A stretch of 64,000 nt of DNA from positions 7,261,501-7,325,500 of the forward strand of contig OZ014413.1 in assembly GCA_963965975.1 (NCBI GenBank), given 5' to 3'. The notes below the pieces were generated by a model. The model saw only the letters and a list, made by a program, of their open reading frames with translations, was not told where the DNA came from and did not search any database. This DNA is from Xestospongia bergquistia (lineage: Eukaryota; Porifera; Demospongiae; Haplosclerida; Petrosiidae). Positions within the stretch are counted from its first letter, which is position 1; each line of letters starts with the position of its first letter. A program made the position numbers and the translations under genes. This document shows, piece after piece, positions 1 through 11,134 of the stretch.

Positions 1-765
1 ACATGGCTCAACGTTTAAAACTCAAGTATAAAAAGGACTACCCTGACAATTGCTCAATTGAAGACCTGTAGTAGTGAGTTCATAGCACATCTAGTGTTCC
101 CAATTTAGCAGCCTGAGCTTAGAATATAATTCCATTGAATGCACCAGTTGTTAAAATAAGTCTGAGAGCAAATAACAGATATATATAGAGAGAGGACCAG
201 GAACTAGATAAATACTAATGATTGCTAGACCCAAATACCACAGTACACGTATTCCCACACTATGTCTCTCATATTGTTCCTTCACATTAATATAAACACA
301 GTGATGGATGATAGTTAGTGATATCATCTGACAGCTTAAAACTTTAATTTGACAATAAGTCACCACTATAGAAATAGGGTATTATATTACCATTGTTACA
401 TAATCCCACAGTACCAGTGATTGACACACTCAATTCTCCTTTTGGCTTGTTTTCCTATTTTATTATTCCTGCCAAAAATTTTATTGTTACTGATGTTGTG
501 ATCATCTGATTACATATAGTGGCTAATTGAAATGCGTTGATGTTTCCTAAAAAAGTTATTAAATGAAAATGAAAGCAAAAATTAACATACTCCTTTGATG
601 TTATTTAAATCAAGCCTAAATTATATGTATACTCTTTGACAAAATGTCTGGTTGAGAATGCTAAGAAAATGCAACTGTTGCTTCAAAAATATTAACTTTG
701 TCATTTGTATGAGAATATAGGCTGAGTATATATTGAGCTGCCAGCTCTACTAAAAACTAAAATTA
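1..765 (-). pseudogene. Decayed partial copy of the beta-helix/multi-TM gene at 2422-6279
   Basis: The stretch aligns, with gaps, to about 3410-4560 of the intact gene downstream on the same strand. It covers the end of the ectodomain, the Cys-rich hinge and the first membrane segment. The short open frame at 151-366 matches the region around the hinge and TM1 (for example YLVPGPLSIYICYLL against YVVTGPLLIYLLYAL), but most hinge cysteines are gone and the frame is closed on both sides. Blocks of the parent are missing between about 480 and 720. The fragment touches the window edge, so the copy may be longer. It is a dead paralogue rather than a short gene. Confidence 0.75.
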
Positions 766-834
766 GTACAATTAAGTAATAGCACTAGATTTAATGTTTT
801 CAGTCTGTTTAGTTGGTGGAGAGGGTCTTGTGTA

Positions 835-1300
835 GAGTCCTAGATTACCTCACATAGCCAGCCCCTTACTCTTGTGGGTAGCTACGTAAGCCTACCTAAG
901 TTTGCATTTTCATTTTAGCTCTCTCAACACCAAAAATTTAAAGAAGATTCAACCAGACTTTACAAAAAGCTTTGCTAATCCTTAATAGAACAACTAGGAT
1001 TTATTTACTCATGATACACTCTTGAACTTCCCCTTTGAAGTCAAAAATTTGTTTAGAGTGCATTGAAGTATACATCCTAAAGTAGTCCCTCCCAAAGAAA
1101 TTCAGATATAGCAAAGTCTGATCATATTATGTTATATGGTCTTTCCGAGTGCCTAAGTCAAGTGAAGTCTGACAAAATGTGCCTTAACAAGAAGATACAA
1201 CATGCTTTTGATATAATTGCACCACCATCAGGGGCAGAAAACAATCTCTTGACATTTACTGATGCATTGATTTTATCAACTATCACAAGCTCATCATTAG
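835..1300 (+). pseudogene. Truncated third copy of the thiaminase I-like gene
   Basis: Positions 835-1080 match the 5' flank of the intact gene at 11135 (compare 10740-10985). The similarity then jumps directly to the 3' half of the coding region: 1085-1275 encodes the segment around the YG-SE motif and the GAENNLLTFTDALI motif. The first half of the gene, including the active-site Cys region, is missing, and the reading frame leaves the family after TDALI. The copy therefore has promoter plus a piece of coding sequence, joined by an internal deletion of about 0.9 kb relative to the intact copies. It is non-functional as thiaminase. Confidence 0.8.
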
Positions 1301-1552
1301 GATGCAGTTGGGAGTATTATGCTGTTAAGACAGGTGTTGTTTTTATTGATGTGTATAGGAGCAATATTAGTTATTGTTTATACTATTGCTGCATATAAAT
1401 ACAAGTATAGACAACATAATGAACTATCTGATGTTAAAGAGAGATTGATCATTATAGGATATACTGAAAGACAATTAGACCATGAATATGGCAGAGAATA
1501 TGAAGATAATGACAATGATGACACAACTAGAGATGATGTTAATTCTATTTAA
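1295..1552 (+). other. Possible orphan terminal exon: one TM helix and an acidic tail
   Basis: An open frame after a possible splice acceptor near 1293-1296 encodes a strongly hydrophobic segment (VLFLLMCIGAILVIVYTIAA). It is followed by a basic stop-transfer stretch (YKYKYRQH) and an acidic Asp/Glu/Asn-rich tail, and it ends in TAA. This is the shape of the last exon of a single-pass type I membrane protein. I do not recognise the family, and no upstream exons are visible because the thiaminase fragment overlaps its start. It could be a chance open frame or a stranded exon left by the local rearrangements. Confidence 0.35.
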
Positions 1553-2421
1553 AAGATTGTAAACTTTCATGCACAATGACTTATATAGATGCAATTCGAT
1601 ATAATATGAATAATTCTGTATCTACAAATGATTTGAGTTATTATGTATATTATAATTACTAAAATAATAATTTTATGTATACTTTAATTATCTATGTGTG
1701 TAGATAGAGTATAATTTGTTTATATACAATTAATTCATATTTTTTAATAATTTTTGATAAATTATTTTTCGTCAAGATGCCTACAACATTGTGGTAAAAG
1801 AACTCTGATCCCTATATTTAATTAGGCTCCTTACAATAATATATTTACAACTTTTTAATGCAAATGACTTATTTAATTTTGACATAGTTCATGTTGACTT
1901 TACAACTAAGCCTAATGACTTGAATATGTATTCAACAGTACAGACTATATTTGTAGCACTAGTAGGTGATATATCAATGAGATACAAAGTTAATATTATA
2001 TGTTCATTGATCCATTTTATATACAATTATGTTAGATTTTCAGCAAAAGTGTAAAGCAGCTTATAGAAATGATAAACAGTACTGTCAAAATAAATCATTT
2101 AATTGTTTATACTTGCGATCTATTTACAATTTCAAGGTTTAAAAGCCTTCTCTTTCAGATGCAGTTAGTCCCATATCAATAGCATGTTGTCTCAAGGTCA
2201 ATTTAAGAATTTCGATTAGTTAAGCCAGATTCTCATTAGTTTTAAAGGGAAAATTTTCTTTCCAAGTTTTATACATACAACAAATATGGCTGTTTGTTAT
2301 ATATAAATATGATGCATATAAAAAAAACATACATACACAAATATTCATATAAATACACACACACACACACACACACACAAAGGCAACTTGTTTATAATAT
2401 ACACACTAAAAACTTATTTAG
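1553..2421. other. AT-rich intergenic stretch with an (AC)n microsatellite
   Basis: No coding potential is seen on either strand. A perfect AC dinucleotide run lies at about 2356-2380, close to the 3' end of the gene at 2422-6279. Confidence 0.6.
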
Positions 2422-5400
2422 TCAATCACTGTAATGTCCTAGGACAGGCTCTCTAAACTCTGAACATGAACCATAATATGAGCCACTGGAATCTGTCAAT
2501 AGTGCTTGTGTGTTGGTTGTTTTATGAGTAAATAATGACACTTTCGTGTACCAAAAATGAAATTTCTCACATTTCCATTCAAGCCATCTTTTTACAGTGT
2601 TAACCTTTCTGCTAACCCAGAGTACATGATATACAATGACCATCACTAATGTAACAAATGTCAGGAACACAGAAGAAAAACAGATTATTTTTATCATTAA
2701 TGGATTAGTGTTAAAAAAATACCAATAAGTGAGGTAAATAAGTGATAAGTTCATCATCAAACCACTATCAAGAAGGTTGATTAATTTGCTTCTAAATGGT
2801 TTGATATATGTTTGAATGACAAGGAAAATTACCAACATTAGATTTGTTGCAAAAAAGAGAGAATAAAAATCAGTAGCTCTATATTTGGCATATATGCCGT
2901 ACAAAGAACATAGTAACAGAAGACGCAATGTGAACCAATATTGTTTACCTTCTTTATAAGGAGCATGGATAGCTTCTAGAATAGGTCGTAAGTACTTGTT
3001 GGTACATGCTAGTGGTCTAAGTGGTTTAGCAAAGAGAAGTAGAAGTACATATGGTAAAAGTAAACCAAGAACTACTACAAGAGTTACTATCATTAGTATA
3101 CGATGGGAGTATCTTCCATACTTGACAGTACCATCTAAATACCAAACATAATGTATATCATTGGATGTGTAAACTTCAGCATATGTCATTACATTGATCA
3201 ATTGAAGGAGTAGTTTAGAGAAAGAAATGTGTACAACAGTAACAAGTACTTGAACTGAGGACTGAGCTATTCTATTGGAAAGCTTTGGTGAGAAATGACT
3301 GAGAATAATCAGGACAATGACTATTGTCAGAAGATAAAGTGGAAACATAAAATCAAGGCTAGTTTTCCATAACTCTGTCATTCCATTGTAAAAACATCTA
3401 GGAAAGCCTGTCTGAAGATTCAAAACATGAATAATAAATATAGCAAATCCTGACAATCGATCAATTGAAGAATTAAAGTAATGATATCTTAACATATCAA
3501 GCAAACCACAATTAGCAGCCTGAGCATAGAATATAATTCCATTCAGTGTACCAGTTGTTAATGTAAGTCTAAGAGCATATAACAAGTAAATAAGAAGTGG
3601 GCCAGTGACTACATAAATACTTAGTGATGTTATCCAAGCATTGCTACAATGCTGACATTCTGTAGACCCAAATACCACACTTAATCCCTCACTACATCTA
3701 CCACATAATGTTCCTTCACATTGATATAAACACAATGGTGGATGATAGTCAGTAATACCATCTGAAAGTTTAAAGCTTTGTTTAGTTGTAACATTACCAC
3801 TGTAGAAGTAAGGTAGTGTGTGATTGCTATTACAATATCCAATTGGACAAGTTAAAGATACACCAATTTGTGTCTTTGTTTTGTTCTCATATTCTATTGT
3901 TCCTGCCCAAGAGATAAATGTCAAAGGTCTTGTTATTGTTTGACTAGTCACATTACCAATAATTGGGACTGTAAGGTGATCATGTTTTCTCAAGTTATCA
4001 AATGAAGATGAAAGTTCACAGATTCCTTTTATCTTATTCAAATCAAATCCCAATGGACATGGATGTATTTTGACAATTTTTGTTAGAATTGCTGGTTGAT
4101 TGTATAGAGAGAATACAATCATTCCATCTACAATATTGAATTGATCATTTCCATGAACAGTCATACTGATAGTTGTGCAATTTTTGCCTTCTTGTATCAG
4201 TTGTTCTTGATCATCAAAAGACAACCAGAGTTTTGTTGTTTTAGGAACATTGGGTTGTGAATAATTTCTAATAATATCAATTGCTATGGTAGAGTAAACA
4301 TTTCTATCAAGAGCATCATTAGCTGAAATACAGTAATAAATTTCCTGTCCTGGATATATTTGTAGAGGTGGTTGCATATCAGCACCTTCTGTAAGATTTT
4401 GTGGAATAGTTGAAATCTGAAGCAAAGAAGAATTCGATTTCGTTTTTGTAAAATTGAAGTGCTGATGATAATATGTCATTACTTCATGAGGAGATTCCAG
4501 GAAGTCTGAGTTGTTAATATAGCATGAGAATATAGGCTCCGCATATATTGACATTCCACCTCTTTTTGCTTCATTGTCTGAGAACATTACTTGTTCAACA
4601 TTTGAATCAATATGTATGGCGCACTTTCCATTACCTCTAGCATGTATAGCTCCTCCTAATAACTCAGCCCAATTATTAGTAAACGTGGCTCTAACTTCAC
4701 TCATAAAATGTAGTTGACAGTTGCCTACGAGAAGAATTGCAGGACCATTTGTGGCGTGATTATTATTAAAAGTTAAATTACCAGATAGATAGACATTTGA
4801 GCCTTTAGAACTTATAACTGATCCATAATTGTTACTGAAGATAGATGTCCCAGTGATCTCAACCTTAGCAATTCTGTGGAAATAAAAAATACCTGCTGAT
4901 GATACGAATGGGATTCCAATATATTGAGAATTCTTTGTAACAATAGTACTGTCCAATGTAATAGAGACATTGCCTGTATTGTCAGCAAACTGATAGACTG
5001 TGGCATATAAACAAGCTCCAGTATTTGCAGCAAGATTTTCCAAAAATTTACATCTACTAAAACGAATATGAAGATGAACATGTCCAGGATTGACAATACC
5101 AATGTAGACAGCTCCATGGTCCAGATTGGTTATGGGCCAGTTGTCAATTCCTAGGTGTTTTATAAACGATGTGTTAAAAATATAAAGTGGTGTTAGCTGT
5201 ATTTCATTTGTAGATACATATAATGAATACCTATAAAACACAATAGCTGCTCCATGACACTGATTATAATTAATGTTATGATGGAATATTGTATTGGTAA
5301 TTGTTGTGTTAGTGTCAGCAAATGTTTGATATTGTAAGATAAACATACCACCTGCAAAACTACCAGTATTTTCAAGAAAATAAGACTCAGTTATATGAAC

Positions 5401-6279
5401 TGATACCTGACCACGTTGTGTGTAAAGTATTGTTAATCCAGCTGCATTGACAATAGGATTGGAACCATCAGAAGATGATGGATGTTTGTTATAGTAGGTA
5501 TCAGTAATGCAAGAATGAGTGTTGTAATCATAGTTATATGAGAAAGAAACATCATTAATATGTACATGAGAGACCTGTTCAACACTGTGCTCTTCTTGAA
5601 AAGTATTGTTAATATCCATGTAATGAAGAAGAAAGCCACTTCCAATACTCTGGTTGTTATTTTGGTGAACTTCAATACTATAGGTTGAATATGACATAGT
5701 AACACTATTAATAGTAGAGTTATATAAATTTACACCAATCATAGCAAACCCATATGAGTAGTAGATGTTAACTTGAGTTATATTGACCTGACAATGAACA
5801 AAGACTAAGGTAGCAGCAAAAGATGAAGGGTAATACAGAGATGAACTATTAAGGTAGTCAGTAATCACAATATCTTGAATAGTAGTAAGATATGTACCAC
5901 AATTCTTGAAGACCAATTGTTGTAGAATCACTGTAGTGTTGAAGAAAATTAGACCTCTTCTAGGTTGTTGAATGGCATCCAATGTATCATTATAATTACA
6001 TGTTATAATAGCAGATTCTGTGTAAGAATCACTGCTTATATTAATTATACCAGTCTCATAATAAACTTGACAGAAGTTACCAGATGAAATAGTGAAGTTG
6101 ATAGAACTGTTTAACAAGAACACAAGGTATTTAGAGGACCATGTTGTGTTACACAGGTATTGCTGTAAATCTGAAGATGAGTTAACATAGTATGTAATAG
6201 TACTGTCTCCATCACTATAGCTACTGAAGAGTAGTAGGAAAAGAAATGACAACATCAAAGTAGTGTTCTGTGGAGCCAT
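2422..6279 (-). CDS. Large beta-helix ectodomain / multi-TM membrane protein
   Basis: A single-exon frame of 1285 residues. Residues 1-24 are a signal peptide (hydrophobic core LMLSFLFLLLFSS). Residues about 70-640 are rich in Asn, Ser, Thr and short hydrophobic strands, with recurring NNxA..GGAI/GGM-type turns and N-glycosylation sites, as expected for a right-handed parallel beta-helix (pectin-lyase-like) ectodomain. A Cys-rich hinge (CEGTLCGRCSEG, then CQHC) lies at about 840-875. About eight hydrophobic segments follow between 876 and 1215, with the family-like motifs NGIIFYAQ, YLDGT and YKEGKQYWFTLRLLLL. The tail of about 70 residues is probably cytoplasmic. The gene at 44348-48532 shares the same architecture and motifs. 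The architecture recalls Cys-rich receptor-like or TRP-like proteins of sponges and protists, but the function is unknown. The start is the first Met and carries the signal peptide. Confidence 0.8.
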   Translation of the reverse strand: MAPQNTTLMLSFLFLLLFSSYSDGDSTITYYVNSSSDLQQYLCNTTWSSKYLVFLLNSSINFTISSGNFCQVYYETGIINISSDSYTESAIITCNYNDTLDAIQQPRRGLIFFNTTVILQQLVFKNCGTYLTTIQDIVITDYLNSSSLYYPSSFAATLVFVHCQVNITQVNIYYSYGFAMIGVNLYNSTINSVTMSYSTYSIEVHQNNNQSIGSGFLLHYMDINNTFQEEHSVEQVSHVHINDVSFSYNYDYNTHSCITDTYYNKHPSSSDGSNPIVNAAGLTILYTQRGQVSVHITESYFLENTGSFAGGMFILQYQTFADTNTTITNTIFHHNINYNQCHGAAIVFYRYSLYVSTNEIQLTPLYIFNTSFIKHLGIDNWPITNLDHGAVYIGIVNPGHVHLHIRFSRCKFLENLAANTGACLYATVYQFADNTGNVSITLDSTIVTKNSQYIGIPFVSSAGIFYFHRIAKVEITGTSIFSNNYGSVISSKGSNVYLSGNLTFNNNHATNGPAILLVGNCQLHFMSEVRATFTNNWAELLGGAIHARGNGKCAIHIDSNVEQVMFSDNEAKRGGMSIYAEPIFSCYINNSDFLESPHEVMTYYHQHFNFTKTKSNSSLLQISTIPQNLTEGADMQPPLQIYPGQEIYYCISANDALDRNVYSTIAIDIIRNYSQPNVPKTTKLWLSFDDQEQLIQEGKNCTTISMTVHGNDQFNIVDGMIVFSLYNQPAILTKIVKIHPCPLGFDLNKIKGICELSSSFDNLRKHDHLTVPIIGNVTSQTITRPLTFISWAGTIEYENKTKTQIGVSLTCPIGYCNSNHTLPYFYSGNVTTKQSFKLSDGITDYHPPLCLYQCEGTLCGRCSEGLSVVFGSTECQHCSNAWITSLSIYVVTGPLLIYLLYALRLTLTTGTLNGIIFYAQAANCGLLDMLRYHYFNSSIDRLSGFAIFIIHVLNLQTGFPRCFYNGMTELWKTSLDFMFPLYLLTIVIVLIILSHFSPKLSNRIAQSSVQVLVTVVHISFSKLLLQLINVMTYAEVYTSNDIHYVWYLDGTVKYGRYSHRILMIVTLVVVLGLLLPYVLLLLFAKPLRPLACTNKYLRPILEAIHAPYKEGKQYWFTLRLLLLCSLYGIYAKYRATDFYSLFFATNLMLVIFLVIQTYIKPFRSKLINLLDSGLMMNLSLIYLTYWYFFNTNPLMIKIICFSSVFLTFVTLVMVIVYHVLWVSRKVNTVKRWLEWKCEKFHFWYTKVSLFTHKTTNTQALLTDSSGSYYGSCSEFREPVLGHYSD

Positions 6280-6544
6280 TATTTCAGAATGGTAGCAGAA
6301 TAATTAGATTAATCATATATTTTTGCTAATATACTATCCTGTATCAATACATAGTCCTATATCTATATTGATAATAGCTGGTGTATTGTCTTAAAACAAC
6401 ATTGAAAGTATATTTAAATTATTTCAAGTTGTTAGGATAATCATACTTTCATTTTATTCTGTTTTTGTTAGTTTACCTGTACATTGCTTATGCATACTAT
6501 AAAGTAGTAAATTATTAAAATATATATGTGGTAACAACACCACT
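6280..6544. promoter_or_regulatory. Upstream region of the 2422-6279 gene
   Basis: AT-rich sequence between the gene start and the LTR element. No clear motif is recognised. It probably contains the promoter by position only. Confidence 0.35.
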
Positions 6545-6692
6545 TGTAAGATATTTCAGTTATCAAAGAGAAAGAGAACACGTCAAATCTCAACACGTGC
6601 TCACTTATTGTTATTAACGTGATCAAATTAATAACTAATCAGTGATAATTAATAACTAGTCATTGATATTAATAAACATTAAATCACCAACA
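6545..6692 (-). repeat. LTR (3' end of the BEL/Pao fossil)
   Basis: About 148 bp, TG...CA, paired with 9890-10047. Confidence 0.85.
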
Positions 6693-9600
6693 CTCCCCTG
6701 GTTGGCTAGTAACACTAGTCAACAATGCAGTAAATAACTTGAAGATCAATGAATACAATGTTGTAAATAATTATACATGATCAAATAAAAAATCAGTCAC
6801 AAGTAACTAATGGTTATTGGTCCAATTCCGTACACCAGGTTTTCATTCTCTCCCGTGCAACACGTGCAGCTGCTCGACTTGGACATTTTGTGACTTCAGT
6901 AATTGTGTCTGGTAATTGATTAACAATGTGATTGAGTGTTCCAGTCTTGTCTATGTAATGAACCTCAAGTGGGTAAAGATGTTGGATTGGTCTCCTAAGA
7001 ATAGATGATTTTCCTCCCTTGGAACCAAGTCGAATGATGGCCCCTTGTATTTTACCATCCGAACCCATGATTAGGTCTTCAACCTTGGCTAGCCTCCAAA
7101 ATGTCCTTGGATGATGTTGATCATAGACCAAGACAATGTCTCCAATGACAATGGGATCACGAGGACTCTGGGTCCATTTGCCATAGCGATGACATTCCCT
7201 CAACTCTAATAGATACTCCTTCCTCCATCTTTTCCAAAACTGATCCATGGTCTTACTAAGGTGTCTCAGCCTCCTTGTGAAATCACCCACCATTTGAGGG
7301 CTGACTTGAAAGTCAGGATCATTAGAATTCTCCTGAATTGCGAATTCAGGAAGGCTGAGGAGCCATTATCAATAAGTAAATGCGGAGGGAGTCATTAGTT
7401 CTTCTAGGTCTTCTGTTGAGACATATAAAAGTGGATGAGAATTGATAATCATTTTAACTTCAGTGACAACAGTTGATAACTCATTGTAGGTTAGTTTTGC
7501 TTGACCAATAGTTCGTTTTAGACATCTTTTGGTTGACTTAACCATTTCTCACCCCACCAGGGGGCCTTCTCTAAATTAAAGTACCATTCTGTTTGCACAT
7601 CAGAGAAATATCGATGCACAATGGGGTCATCCAACATAGTAAAAATCGCCTTCTTGGCTGACTTAAACGTTTTAGCATTGTCTGAGATGATCTTGCAAGG
7701 GAAACCCCTCCTTGCTGTGAATCTCTTGAAGTATCTGAGAAATGCCTGAGCTGTTAGATTGGGTACAATTTCTAAATGAACTGCCCTGACTACACAACAT
7801 ATATATAGACAAATCCATACATTGTGGTTTTCCGTACTCTTGAAAGGTGGTACTTCTGTCACTCGAAATGGAAGTAATGGAGGTGACAAAGGTGGTTGAT
7901 ATGGCCTTCCATCAAATCTTTGACAAATGACACACTTATGCAATAGCTTATAAACAAAACTTCTCCCCCTGACAATCCAGAATCTTGATCGTAATTCGGT
8001 CAATGCTACCTTTACACCACCATGTTTAATGGTCTCATGGCATTCTCTTACTATCAGGAATATCAAGTGTTGTTTAGCATGGTGAGGTGCATAATGTGTT
8101 TTACTGCTTCTTTATTTGCCTCATTCCTTTACAATTTCCACAATTCCTTTGTCCAACTGGTCAGCAATGATAGCATCATATTCGTTAAGAATTTGTGGAT
8201 CTCGTCGAAGTTGTCTGAGAAGTCCAGTGAGTCTTTCAGGCTCAACTAATAATTATCAGGCAGAGGAAAATGTGGTTCCTTCCATGGTAGTTTAACTTCA
8301 TACTGACCATTCTTAAAGGACACGTTGTTGACAAACTTGTCATAGATGTGTTCTTCACTGTCTCTGATCCCAAGTGTCTCTAAATCCCAGAATCTCTTTA
8401 GTCTGGTCTCTAAATCTTGGCTTGAGTCTTCATACAATATAAGATGAGACTCTAACTCCAGAGCGTAGGTGGATGTGTAGTTGGTGAGGGACAAATTCTC
8501 TGTAAGGCCTTCAATTGGTCCTGACAGCACCCAACTGAGAAGTGTATTAACAGCTGTGGGGCAATTATCCTGAAATATCACCTCACCAGTGACCAACTTC
8601 CAGTAATCATCAGATCTTACTAAAACACTTATAGCTAACTCACCTTCATATCCAGGGAGATCTGCTAAGTCTAGTTCAGACAAATGAGAGTGAGCCTCAA
8701 TGGTGCAACAGATGGCTTTTCCAATAAGGGGCTCGCAGATAAGTGGCACAGTGAGGAGTGGTAGTTCCAACCTCCCTCTATCCCTTGTCCTAATAGCTAC
8801 CCTTACCACATCACATCCTTCAACTCTTCCCTCATCAGAACCAAATGTCTTAATGATTTTGATGACAGTATGAGCATTCTTGGGTGGTGTCACTTGTCAT
8901 CAGTACAGCAGTAGTAGGAGTATCTCTACATTGTCTATGGGGTGGAATCAGCATAGTCACAGCTCTCTCTCTTGTATAAATTTCCTTGTCAATGACATTC
9001 ATCAAAGAATCACTGTCTGTGACACTTCGACTCACTACAAGTCAAAGATCTTGTGGAAGTTTACTCATCAATATGGAGGACAAGAGACTAATATACGATG
9101 ATGGTGGTATTTCAAGAGATATTAAGCCTCTAACATGAGTCTCCACTTTGTCAAAAAGGTGTTGGAGTCCCTTGAGATTATGGAATGATACTGTCTCTAA
9201 GTTCAGTAGAGTATCCATATGTTTATTTACAATCTGACGTTTAGTTCCAAATCTTTTCTTTAAAATTGAGATCGTTTCTTCAAAATTAGCTGCTGTGAGT
9301 GTTAACCCAGATACAGCTTCAGCTGCTGTCCGTTCTAGTAACGAGTGTAAGTAATTAAACTTATCAATACTGGTTAGGTTCAGGTTATTGTGTACCATGG
9401 ACTCAAATGAATCCCAAAATGTAGTCCAAGTAGTCAGTTCAACATTGAACTTCTTTAAAATCAGTTTTGGCAGCTTAACCTAAGGAGCAGTACCTGCTTC
9501 AGAATGTGATTCAAGTAGAGGAGGAGGTGTGGTTCTACTGCCAATGTGAGGTTCTTCGACCAATAGTGAGTGTTCACATACTTTCACTAGCTAGAGCCGT

Positions 9601-9889
9601 CTCTAGATCATTCAGAGCGAGCTGTAATTTTCCCAACATTCATCTGCTGACTCTATTTCTTCAGCAAAGTCATCTTCCTCCGTCATTAAGTCTAAAATCT
9701 GAGTTGATGGACAACATCTGTCTTCTCCTGCAAGGTCGTTTTCAGTTGTCGTAGCTTCGAGAGAGAGGGCTTAGCGGCACTCGTAGCTTTGTTGACGTGA
9801 GAGATAATTTAGTAGCTGAAGATCTGTGACCAGCTTGTATTCTGTTTTTCCTTGAAAGTTCTGCCATAACAATCTGGTTCAGTGGACCA

Positions 9890-10047
9890 TGTAAGATATT
9901 TCAGTTATCAAAGAGAAAGTGAACACATCAAATCTCAACATGTGCTCACTTAATATTATTCACGTAATCAAATTTTGCAAAATTAATAACTGATCAGTGA
10001 TAATTAATAACTAGTCAGTGATATTAATAAACATTAAATCACCAACA
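9890..10047 (-). repeat. LTR (5' end of the BEL/Pao fossil)
   Basis: About 158 bp, TG...CA, paired with 6545-6692. It is longer by a short indel. Confidence 0.85.
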
Positions 10048-10740
10048 CCATTTATAGTATTGTTCTTACTTTTACAAGCCTACTTGAAATCATTCAAGAC
10101 AGCACTATATAGCAATATTTTGGATTGTTAAATGATATTTAACTTGATCTTTTTGTGTACCACAACACGTTTTTTCTTATTAATTATCAAGATGCAACAA
10201 TTGTAGTAATAATTACCAGATGTCTCAATAAGCGTTACCTTTTAGCTCTTATGTTGGTTCTTTTCTACCATATTCTCTGGAATAGAGGGATTTGTTTTGA
10301 TTGCAACAACTTTCATTTTCATAATGACATTGAGTAAACATCATAATTATGTATTGAGAAGCAAAGATCTTATGATTTACAAACTTTGTTGAGAAATAAC
10401 TGTTAATATGACAGCAATATTTGTGAATTTCACAAAATTTTCCCCAAGTCACCAACTTTCAACCCTCAACATTAATTCCCACTGTAAAGTATGTCTTCAT
10501 TATTCACTAAACACATAATAGAGATAAATTCATAGAGTAATAAGTTACTAATGTAACATTAATTTTGTTGAAGACCTAAATGAATCTGTATGAGTATTAT
10601 ATATAATAATATGGTTTAACTTTGTTAACTCCACTCTAGTGACAAATCTCTCCATTTCCAACATATAGAGTCATTCAATGATGTTTTACATATACACATG
10701 ACAGATCTAGGTATTATCTTGTTATATTTTTAAGTTCTAT
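10048..10740. other. Intergenic stretch, nothing recognised
   Basis: AT-rich, with only short chance frames on either strand and no similarity to other parts of the window that I can see. Confidence 0.5.
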
Positions 10741-11134
10741 TGACTTTTATTTTCTTGGTTAAATAATGTCTTACTGTCCTTGTGAGTAGCTACATAAGCC
10801 TATCTTAGTTTGAAACTGTTTTCATTTTAGCTCACTCAACACCAAAAATTTAAAGGGAATTCAACCAGACTTTACAAAAAGCTTTGCTAATCCTTAATCG
10901 AACCACTGGGATATATTTACTCATGATGCACCCTTGAACTTCCCCTTTGACGTTAAAAATTTGTTTACAATGCGTTTAAATATACATACTAAACCGATAA
11001 TGTTAATGGACGCTCCCCTTTTTTTGTTTAAAGGAGAAGGCTAGTCTCGTTTATAGACCAATATATATATACAGTGTCGTCCCTATACTCTCGACATATC
11101 GACAGATTCGGTACATTTCTGAGCTGGGAAAAAT

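Larger units (their letters stand above)
6545..10047 (-). mobile_element. BEL/Pao-type LTR retrotransposon, fossil and broken
   Basis: Direct terminal repeats at 6545-6692 and 9890-10047 start TG and end CA. They differ by about 9 substitutions in about 148 aligned bases plus an indel, roughly 6%, so the insertion is not recent. The flanks (CCACT and CCATT) are a plausible 5-bp target duplication with one mismatch. The element reads on the minus strand. Parts recognised: a gag-like DUF1759 region (about 9042-9398), a DUF1758-like protease region (about 8246-8893), an integrase zinc-binding and core region (about 7518-8066, with the CVICQR motif) and an integrase C-terminal DUF5641-like region (about 6814-7293). 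The element is broken by several lesions, and only part of the usual pol complement is recognised. Confidence 0.85.

Noticed and set aside
8022-9754. Plus-strand frames inside the LTR element
   Set aside because: They lie antisense to the recognised BEL/Pao parts and show no family features.
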